DNA of 64,000 nt. It comes from Alloascoidea africana (Eukaryota > Ascomycota > Alloascoideomycetes > Alloascoideales > Alloascoideaceae). This document shows, piece after piece, positions 56,780 to 64,000 of this stretch. Location: assembly GCA_030581615.1 (NCBI GenBank), contig JAKTTT010000002.1:806001-870000 (forward strand). Reading direction: 5' to 3'. Positions within the stretch are counted from its first letter, which is position 1. Each line of letters begins with the position of its first letter. The position numbers were made by a program, and so were the translations under genes. Under the pieces are notes generated by a model. The model was given only the letters and a program-made list of their open reading frames with translations. It did not search any database and had not been told where the DNA came from.

Positions 56780-58513
56780 CTACTCGAACCACTGGGGTCT
56801 ATCGTACCCATTTGGTCGTGTGGCATGGTTAAACCCGTTTCGGTACAGATTCATCTTGACCACCGGTTTCAACAATGCAATTTCGCAATTTTTGAAACCT
56901 GGACTTTTATGGGTTTCGATATATTTCGAGGAGTTGAATAGAGATGGATTTAGACGTTCAATAGAGTCTCGAACCGTTGAGGAAATCCTATCAACGGAAT
57001 CACAATAACGAAGTTGGAATACTTGAGGTGATTGCTTTGCCAAAATCTGCCGGAAAAGCTCATCGGGATAGGTTCCTTGCTTCATCAACAACATGTCGTA
57101 TTGTACAAGGGATGTCTGACCCCAGTAACTACCACCATAACGATTTCGATATAGGAGAGCAGTCATGGCAGCTATAGCTCCAAGACAACCGGTGCCATAG
57201 TCAGACATGGGGAAAGGAGGCACCATGGGAGCACCTGTGCCCAACTTTAACCCTTGGGTCCAGGCAACTCCAGTAGCACAATCTGCAATTTGTTGCCATC
57301 CGGGTCTTGAGCTCCATTCTCCTTGGAAGCCAAAGCAGTTTTCGGAAACGTAGATGTAACCCTTGTTACGGTGTCGAGCGAGTTTGGCAAGATTTTTGGG
57401 TCCGTAACCCAATTTATCAATAGCACCTGTACGGTATCCATCCACAACAATATCAGCATCTGCCAACAGTTCTTCAAAACGGGCTCTGTCGACAGGGTTT
57501 TTCAGATCGAGATCACAACAGTGTTTGCCCATGTTACAATCGACTTGGAAAAAGGGAACATCAGGAAGGGAAGATGAGCATGTAACCTTGAGCACCTCGG
57601 CGCCGTATTCTGCCAGAATCCTCGTTATGGTGGGGCCTGCGATGATGCGGCACAACTCCAAAACCTTGATGCCTTTCAAAATCTGTGGGGGTTTCCCTCT
57701 TGTAGTTCCACTTTCCTTATATTCTGGAAATGGGATAGGGGGAGTAGAATCTTCTAGTGTCTTTACACGCCAGTATGGTTCTTTCGATATGGTTTTACCA
57801 TGACTGGTCTGAACAAATTCCTCATGCTTGAGAGCAGTACAACCTGCCTGTCTATTATTGGCGTTCAAGTGTTCCAATTCCGATGCAGTGAAATTTGCAA
57901 CTGCGCCTTGAATAGTCTCGATGACTTTTTCATAGTCGCCTTTCAACTGGGGCTGGAATGCAGGCAGTCCAATCATTTTCAAAGTTCGTGAAGCCTCTAA
58001 GGATCCGTGGATGTGGAAGTAATGGCCATCCTTGGTTCGGTACAGGTTTGCGCTCATGCGTCGGTATAGATCTGACTGGGCACGGTTTATGTCTGTGGGC
58101 TTGAGCTTTGAGATGACTTTCTTATCCCGTTTGGATAAACCGTCGACTGTAGAGATGTATGCCATGAAGAGAAACATGAAAGCGTGTTGGACATCTATTT
58201 CAATCGCGAGGCGCTGGCGCTGAAGTTGATACTGATGCTGATTATGATTATGATTATGGTGATGATAGCCTTCATTTCCAAAACGAGCTTGGCCAACAGC
58301 CGCTGCAACGCAGGCCTCGATGCCCTTTAAGGCCGATATCGTCTCGGCCTGCTTTAGAGGGCAGGGGACAACGGGCTCAAAGTGGGAAGGATTTGTAAAG
58401 TAGACAGACCTTGAAAGCCGTCTTGCCGCGGAGGGCAAGGGCAGGCTGGGGTCGTTGATGAGAGACTCGAACAGGAGCTGTGCTTCGGAAGGGATGCTGT
58501 ACTCGATAGTCAT
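56780..58513 (-). CDS. Family III (CaiB/BaiF) CoA-transferase, filamentous-fungal type
   Basis: A single-exon gene of 577 residues. The core from about residue 280 reads GIKVLELCRIIAGPTITRIL, then AEYGAEVLKV, then NMGKHCCDLDLKNP and DIVVDGYRTGAIDKLGYG, the standard CaiB-type Rossmann-like pattern. FPMSDYGTGCLGAIAAMTAL and a TYPDE segment resemble the long CoA-transferase/racemase-like proteins of filamentous ascomycetes. Such enzymes move CoA between carboxylic acids; the substrates here are unknown. An N-terminal domain of about 250 residues belongs to the long fungal form. The gene is divergent from an aromatic-ring dioxygenase, so a role in handling ring-cleavage acids is a reasonable inference. 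A His-Asn repeat near residue 85 is local expansion. Confidence 0.87.
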   Translation of the reverse strand: MTIEYSIPSEAQLLFESLINDPSLPLPSAARRLSRSVYFTNPSHFEPVVPCPLKQAETISALKGIEACVAAAVGQARFGNEGYHHHNHNHNQHQYQLQRQRLAIEIDVQHAFMFLFMAYISTVDGLSKRDKKVISKLKPTDINRAQSDLYRRMSANLYRTKDGHYFHIHGSLEASRTLKMIGLPAFQPQLKGDYEKVIETIQGAVANFTASELEHLNANNRQAGCTALKHEEFVQTSHGKTISKEPYWRVKTLEDSTPPIPFPEYKESGTTRGKPPQILKGIKVLELCRIIAGPTITRILAEYGAEVLKVTCSSSLPDVPFFQVDCNMGKHCCDLDLKNPVDRARFEELLADADIVVDGYRTGAIDKLGYGPKNLAKLARHRNKGYIYVSENCFGFQGEWSSRPGWQQIADCATGVAWTQGLKLGTGAPMVPPFPMSDYGTGCLGAIAAMTALLYRNRYGGSYWGQTSLVQYDMLLMKQGTYPDELFRQILAKQSPQVFQLRYCDSVDRISSTVRDSIERLNPSLFNSSKYIETHKSPGFKNCEIALLKPVVKMNLYRNGFNHATRPNGYDRPQWFE

Positions 58514-58698
58514 TTATTGAAGGAGATGGAGGAGAATGATGAAATGGGCATTTGGAGGAGAGAAGGGGGAGCAGGACTTTATATATCGTTCGTTGCTGTG
58601 TGCCTTAAATGACCACTCAGGCCCAGTAACAGTGACAGATATCAGGCTCAGGCTCGGAGAGTATTTGTTTTGTGCGTTGCGATAGGAGAACAAAAACT

Positions 58699-58757
58699 CG
58701 CTTTTGCTTTCGCTTTCGCTTTCGCTTTTCGCTTTTCGCTTGTCGCTTTTCGCTTTT
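58699..58757. repeat. Tandem TCGCTTT/TCGCTTTT repeat in the divergent promoter
   Basis: About nine units of 6-7 bases (CTTTCG, CTTTTCG) are arranged head to tail between the two catabolic genes. Confidence 0.85.
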
Positions 58758-58878
58758 TTGCATTCTGGTTGTTCGCTTGTGCTTTTACGAGGCCTATTTA
58801 ATCGCTTCCCCTCCCCCGGATAAACAGCACAGACACCCGACGCACAGAACCGTTGGCGGCGGGTAAGTGCCCGGGCGT

Positions 58879-58894
58879 CGGGTACGCGCACCCG
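58879..58894. promoter_or_regulatory. Candidate Zn2Cys6 operator (CGG-N10-CCG)
   Basis: CGGGTACGCGCACCCG is a near-palindrome with inverted CGG triplets 10 bases apart. This is the kind of site bound by Gal4-class dimers (spacing N10 is known for Put3). The neighbouring regulator at 52170 is the natural candidate to bind it. Confidence 0.45.
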
Positions 58895-59370
58895 GCGGCT
58901 GTCTGCGCGGGGCTTCGGTGTCTCTGTTTCTGGTTCTGGTTCTGGTTCTATTTCTATTTCCTGGGGCACGCGCTGGAAACAATCCTCCATCGGGTCTCTG
59001 GCGAAAGCCAGCTTCACGACTTTCCCGTGCCCCCTGTGCTGGCCTCTGCTGGCCTCCGCTGGTGGTGGCCCTTCGCGCTCGCGTCCGCCGTCTCTTCCTC
59101 CCAGCGAGCAGTTTCGCCTGCTCGCTCTCCTGCTCTGTAGACGTGTTTATGCCATGTAGACTGCTGATCTTTCCCGAAAGCAGAATCCCGGGCTGGCCAA
59201 TCAAGGGCCCACGTTTGCGAGGACAGGAGACAACCCCCGTAATTGGCCTCCCCTCATTTTTTTTTCCCTGAGCTTTGCACCGTCCACCTTCTCCAGAAGA
59301 GAACCAGCGTTAGAGAGCGAGCGTTGTGGAATATTAAGTGTAACTAGTGCGTAAAACACAAGAGACGAAA

Positions 59371-60297
59371 ATGACCCAGGAGTTCACCGACCACGTTATC
59401 GCGGCCATCGGGCCCAAGGCCACGCCGCGCCACCGGGCGCTGCTGTCGTCGCTGATTCAACACGTCCACGACTTTGCGAGAGAGAACGCCGTCACCGTGG
59501 ACGAATGGATGGCGGCCATGGCGTTCCTTAACCGGATGGGCCAGATCTCAGACGACAAGCGCGACGAGGCGATCCTCGTATCCGACGTCCTGGGGCTGGA
59601 GGCGCTGGTCGACGCCCAGACCAACAGAGCCTGTGCGCACCAGACCTCCTCGTCCATCCTGGGGCCCTTCTACCGCCCGGGCGCGCCCGTGTACCGCAAC
59701 GGCGGCTCCATCGTCCTCAAGGACGTGGGCGGCGAGCCCACGCTGGTCTCCGGCACCGTGTCCGACACGGACGGCCGGCCGCTCGCGGGCGCCATGGTCG
59801 AGGTCTGGCAGTGTGCTCCCAACGGCCTGTACGAGCAGCAGGACGAGAACCAGCCCGACTTCAACCTCAGGGGCACCTTCTTCACCGATGAGCAGGGCAG
59901 ATACTCGCTCGTGTGTCTGCGCCCCACGGCCTATCCGATTCCGCACGATGGGCCCGCGGGTCTGCTCCTCCAGATGATGGATCACCATTCCATGCGGCCC
60001 AGCCATATCCACTACAAGGTCTCCCATCCGCGTCACCATCCGCTGGTTACGCAGATCTACGATTCGGAGGACAAGTACGTCGAGGACGATTCCGTCTTTG
60101 CCGTGAAACAGGACTGTATCGTCCATTTTGCCCCTTGTCAATGCCCTCTCCTTAAAGCAAAGGGCATTGTTTACGAGCTAAACTACAACATTGTCCTTGC
60201 TACCGATGAATTGATTCGATCCGCTAGAGATCGAGTCCAGCGCGAACAAAATTTGCGTCAGGCTTCTGCTAAATGTAAGCGAGCTTCCTATTTGTAA
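59371..60297 (+). CDS. Intradiol ring-cleavage dioxygenase (catechol / hydroxyquinol 1,2-dioxygenase)
   Basis: A single-exon gene of 308 residues, the usual length. An N-terminal helical dioxygenase-dimerisation domain (about 1-85) is followed by SSILGPFYRPGAP and the catalytic beta-sandwich. The four Fe(III) ligands are in place: Tyr154 (NGLYEQQD), Tyr188 (PTAYPIPHDGP), His212 and His214 (RPSHIHYKV). These enzymes open catechol or hydroxyquinol between the hydroxyls, giving muconate or maleylacetate for the 3-oxoadipate pathway. The layout resembles fungal hydroxyquinol enzymes, but the substrate cannot be fixed from sequence alone. ATG 59371 follows GACGAAA. The coding region is markedly GC-rich. 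Confidence 0.93.
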   Translation: MTQEFTDHVIAAIGPKATPRHRALLSSLIQHVHDFARENAVTVDEWMAAMAFLNRMGQISDDKRDEAILVSDVLGLEALVDAQTNRACAHQTSSSILGPFYRPGAPVYRNGGSIVLKDVGGEPTLVSGTVSDTDGRPLAGAMVEVWQCAPNGLYEQQDENQPDFNLRGTFFTDEQGRYSLVCLRPTAYPIPHDGPAGLLLQMMDHHSMRPSHIHYKVSHPRHHPLVTQIYDSEDKYVEDDSVFAVKQDCIVHFAPCQCPLLKAKGIVYELNYNIVLATDELIRSARDRVQREQNLRQASAKCKRASYL

Positions 60298-62208
60298 GCT
60301 ATATCATTTCCTCATCCGTCCCCCCTCCTCCTCCTCCTCTGTTTCAAAACCGAAACCAGTCAATTGTTGAATTTACAATACAGATTCACAAGGATTCCTT
60401 CCTTTGAATTTTACGACGGTTTAAACTTGGGGATCGAGAGAAAAAGAATGATGAAGCTTGCTTTGCATTACACATATGTAATAATGCTGTGACGTTTTCT
60501 GCTAATATTTTTGGGTTTGGTTTTCTTCCCCTCCAAAGAAAAATGCAGAATCAAGATTTCTCCTGCTTTATGATATTGTTGGTTTGTTGTTTTGGTAATT
60601 TTTTTTTTATATTTTTTTTTATGTTGCTTGTTTAAAGACTGCATGTCTGGGAGGTTTGAGCTGGGTTCATTAACATTTTTTTTTTTTCACAACAAAAAGA
60701 AAGTAAAAAGTCCTTTGATTCTTGATGAATATTTAAATACAGGCAGCGCAAATATAAGGGAAACTATATTTTTAAAGAACAAAGTGTAGTTGAATGTATC
60801 TATCATTCGTTATTAATAATAGGGGAGAATTTCTCACTCCCATATAATCATCACTTTTCTGATGTTTCTTGCTTGATCTGCTTCGGCAAGGTTTCTATAT
60901 TGTCGATGGATAAGCAGAAGCACAGATCATGAATAGACGGTCATGGAAGAATCAGTGAAGAAACAAAAGCAAAAAAAAGAGTGGATATGAATATTTTTAT
61001 TTATTTTATTATGAATAGGAATAGAAACATTTGTGAATCACAGAGAAGAAGCAGAAGCAATTTCTTCGTGTGGGGATTGAGTATACACAGTATTCGAAAG
61101 GAACAATAGACAAAAATTCATTATAAACCTAGTACTTTCGCTTCGGCTTTAAGCGATGTCATTATTAATACTGGTGTTCCAGATATAGCCGTCTCCTTGA
61201 GATGATGACGATGATGATTTCAGGAAGAAATCGTTTGCGTTTGTGTTTGTGTTTACGCTTTGTTTTCTTGTTTATTCTATTTGATTTCAATTGGCCCCGT
61301 TAAAACAGTACAAACGTTTTCAAGAAATGACCAGCAAGTCATTGATATATTATAACCGACAAGTGAAGGCCACATTCATTTTCATTTTCATTTTCATGTT
61401 CATCTTCATTTACACATAAGCTTTCACTTTCACTTACTCTTACACTTACACTTCTAGAAACAATTTCACCATCACCGATTATTTGTACCCCATCTCCTCT
61501 TTTCATTCGGGGAGTTTTTCTTTCTTAAATTGGTAAAAAAATCGTAAAAAAAAATATGCCAGCCAGCAAAAGACCGAGATCCAAAACAAACACACCCAAC
61601 TTTTGATGACGGGAAATGCACCAAGTCGGACTTGTGTTACCTTTCAATGACTTGTTCCCTCTTTTCCTTCTGTCTTTTTAATAATACAACGCTCGTAAAG
61701 ATATTTTGCCGATTTCATCTATAAGCGCCTGCGCCGTTATTGACAGATTCTGTTTTTTGTTTCGGACTGCTACAATTACGTATATAGATCCTTCGGATAT
61801 CTGTCTCTGTCTCTGTCTCTGTCTCTGACCACCTCATCCCCACATTGGTGAAACCACCTTTGCGCCGCCGCAACACTGCAAGTTGACCTAGCGCTGGAAG
61901 AAGGAGGAGGCAAGAGGTCAAGGGACTCGTTGCCAGAACTGGTGATCCTCCTCTTCTCTGTGTATCCGGGTGCGGACCCCCTCCTCCCCTCCTTAGATGG
62001 ATATAATTCATTATTTTGGCCTTGTTCTTTTTTCCCTCCCGGAGGACTGGTCTCATCTACTCCACATCAGACCACTGCCTTGGTTCCGTAGCAAGTGGAG
62101 GTGTTACCGCCGCTGCTTGTCTTGAAAAAAGAACTCACGATATTGGTCGCACTTTCCCGATACACACCCCCAACAACCTTTATTGCTGTTTCTCAACATC
62201 AATTCCAA
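60298..62208. other. Intergenic region, no gene recognised
   Basis: The 1.9 kb contains T-runs, an ATTTTC repeat near 61376-61405 and a TCTCTG repeat at about 61802-61827. It is likely the dioxygenase 3' region plus the promoter of the NTF2-like gene. Confidence 0.5.
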
Positions 62209-62778
62209 ATGTCAAGGTCAATTCCAACCTCAAACCCGAAACCATTGGATGATTGTCCTCTGCTCAAGGAAATCGCGGGTAATCCTGCTCTATCCGAGTT
62301 TATAACCTCGTTTTACGCAGCAAGTGATCATATGCCTCCTGAAACCACACCTACCTCCAAATCTAAATCTAACTCGAGCTCTACCACTGCCACTGGTTCA
62401 GTTTCGCGTACGGGCTCCCGAGTAGCAGATCCCTACCTCGCATATTTCACTCCCGATGCCCACGTATTGATTGGTTCCTCTCGAGCAGAAGGACACGAAG
62501 AAATTGCAGAGTGGAGACAAAAATCATGGCAAAACGTTCAAAAAAGGAAACATGTTGTTCAATCTGTGAATTACCTTAATGCTAATGCACCCATAGAACT
62601 CAACTTGACTGGAATCGTAGAGATTTCAATAACCAATGGAGAAACTGTCGTTCTAAATTGGACCGGTATAATGAAGATTGGAAATGTGGGTAAAATCGAG
62701 TTTTATACAGTTTTTATAAATTATAGCCAAGTAAAAGAAGCAATGGAAAGAGCCAAGGCTAAAGCTTCTTTGATATAA
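62209..62778 (+). CDS. SnoaL/NTF2-like fold protein
   Basis: A single-exon gene of 189 residues from ATG 62209. After an N-terminal helix (ALSEFITSFYAASD) and a Ser/Thr-rich insert comes LAYFTPDAHVLIGSSRAEGH, then a Trp-rich helix, VQKRKHVVQSVNYL and alternating strands ending GKIEFYTVFINYSQ. This order is that of the SnoaL-like/NTF2-like small proteins common in filamentous fungi, some of them isomerases, cyclases or dehydratases next to catabolic or secondary-metabolism genes. No catalytic residues can be assigned. Its position beside the dioxygenase is suggestive only. Confidence 0.7.
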   Translation: MSRSIPTSNPKPLDDCPLLKEIAGNPALSEFITSFYAASDHMPPETTPTSKSKSNSSSTTATGSVSRTGSRVADPYLAYFTPDAHVLIGSSRAEGHEEIAEWRQKSWQNVQKRKHVVQSVNYLNANAPIELNLTGIVEISITNGETVVLNWTGIMKIGNVGKIEFYTVFINYSQVKEAMERAKAKASLI

Positions 62779-64000
62779 TGATTAATGTGCAAGAAAAAAC
62801 GGCCTAGATGTCTAAAATAGAATAGTTTGATAGCCTAGTTTGTGTTCCTTGGTTCCTCTTCTACTTTTAGATATTCTGTAATAACAATAAATGAAAAGGA
62901 AACCTATATTAGAGACTCTGAATAAAAGGCCAAAAAAAAAAAAGAAAGAAAGAAAGGCTTTACATTCTTTTAGTCGAGGTTTGGACGCTGAGAATCCTGC
63001 ATCCATTTTAATCGAAGCTTTTGGTTCTATTTCATTATCCTTAACCAAAAATGCTTCATTCACATCTTCGTTTATTTTTGACTCTTAAATGGTGTTCTTT
63101 TCCATGCTTTTTTTTTTTGTATTAGCATAACCTCTCAATCAATATTGTTATGCATGATGGGCGTTTACAAATTTTGCCTTTGGCCTTTGGCCTTTTCGCA
63201 TTTTGCATTTTGCATTTTTTACTTCCAAAATTGGTCATCTTGTGCATACCCGAACCGAAAGAAACTGCTCCAAAGGGTAAAAATAGGTAAAGCGATATAT
63301 AACTTGCCACGTTTCGTCTCCTTTTTCAATTTTACTTTTCTTTAAGAAAGAAGGAAAAGAAAATGATGGTATGGATAGGTACAACAACATATGAATTGAA
63401 ATTTCTTTGAAACAAGCCTTAATTTTGTTCTGTTTGGTTCGTTCCGGGTACAGAGGAAATGAAAAGAGAATGCAGGTCTTTTCTCTTTCGGCTATGTTTG
63501 GTAAAAAACAAAATAACTATTCGCCTTATCCGACCTATTGTACTGGTGAAAATGAATGAAATTCGAAGTTACATTCATGACCTTCATATTCGAAAATGAA
63601 CAAAAATGGTTCAAAAAGCGAACAAAAAAAAGTATTACAACTAACGCTAATATCATTATTATTTTTTAGTTCTTGTTATGATCACATACAAATTTTAGTT
63701 GTTATTATGAATGAGAGGGAAACTGATGAGGCTGTTGGCGGTTTATGCCTATAGAACAAGACAAAACCGAGAATCTTAATTCGGAACACGTGGAGAATTA
63801 GAATTATAACCCACTGGACACTTGGCCTTGATAAACATTGAGGAGCTTAGTTAATTTTGGTGTATATGCGTACCTTGAGATGACTAGGAGGCGCCTTCGC
63901 ATAGTTTGTTATCGCTTTGAGTAGCTTGAACTATTGTACAATATTTGTTTATCTCGGCTAGAATAAAGATGAAAAAGTATCAATTCAGAACAAAAATGGG
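62779..64000. other. Right-edge region, no gene recognised
   Basis: AT-rich sequence with an A-run near 62935 and a GCCTTTGGCC repeat near 63178-63194. A CACGTG lies at 63788-63793. No supported coding region is seen up to the edge. Confidence 0.5.

Larger units (their letters stand above)
58514..59370. promoter_or_regulatory. Shared divergent promoter of the CoA-transferase and the dioxygenase
   Basis: Three elements stand out. TATATAAA on the minus strand (about 58576-58583) lies some 65 bases before the CoA-transferase start. A tandem TCGCTT-type repeat covers 58699-58757. A palindrome with CGG and CCG spaced by 10 bases lies at 58879-58894. The right half is GC-rich and contains open frames that look spurious. 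Confidence 0.6.

Noticed and set aside
58794-59271. Several open frames in the GC-rich half of the divergent promoter
   Set aside because: Repetitive Arg/Thr or Phe/Leu translations, no domain, and they fall between two well-supported divergent genes.
59548-60141. A 197-codon minus-strand frame
   Set aside because: Antisense shadow in the GC-rich dioxygenase gene.

Overview
This window is nuclear DNA from a budding yeast (subphylum Saccharomycotina). The genes are yeast genes: Puf3, Gpi2, Vhc1, Nus1-like, Pex11, Isd11, Rdl2, Apq12, Bik1, Tda10 and Mnn4-like. Spliceosomal introns are short (about 55-110 bases), with GTATGT/GTAAGT-type donors and YTAAC branch sites. CTG codons fall on conserved leucines of the E2 enzyme, so the standard code fits. 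Introns are frequent in the small genes. Several genes look like filamentous-fungal types that most yeasts lack, which would suit an early-branching lineage such as Geotrichum/Dipodascaceae. That placement is an inference; the sequence does not prove it.

Layout. 0-11 kb: a partial MNN4-like gene (cut by the left edge), PUF3, an unidentified multi-exon gene, a RidA-family gene, UBC13 and a coiled-coil gene. 11.2-18.3 kb: an accessory island bounded by a direct repeat of about 380 bp made of the 3' end of TDA10. It holds a filamentous-type nucleotidyltransferase-like gene, a possible gene relic, a broken Ty3/gypsy fossil and a long inverted repeat. 18-31.6 kb: intact TDA10, ETF-beta, GPI2, fumarase, APQ12, ISD11, RDL2 and three unidentified genes. 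33-46 kb: an Ariadne-type E3 ligase, PEX11, a NUS1-like gene, VHC1 and a dithiol glutaredoxin. 46.4-50.1 kb: a BIK1/CLIP-170 gene. 52-63 kb: a Zn2Cys6 regulator, a family III CoA-transferase divergent from an intradiol ring-cleavage dioxygenase, and an NTF2-like protein. This last group is a candidate aromatic-catabolism cluster.

The most notable observations concern splicing. The glutaredoxin gene has a 9-base microexon that supplies part of the CPYC active site; skipping it would keep the frame and leave a single active-site cysteine. The fumarase gene is best explained by a one-nucleotide exon that restores an invariant Asn, together with an ATG-only first exon and a GC-AG intron. These models rest on conserved protein sequence, frame arithmetic and splice signals, and need transcript data.

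Several intergenic stretches of 0.5-2 kb are AT-rich or low-complexity and hold nothing I can name. I saw no tRNA, rRNA or CRISPR array.
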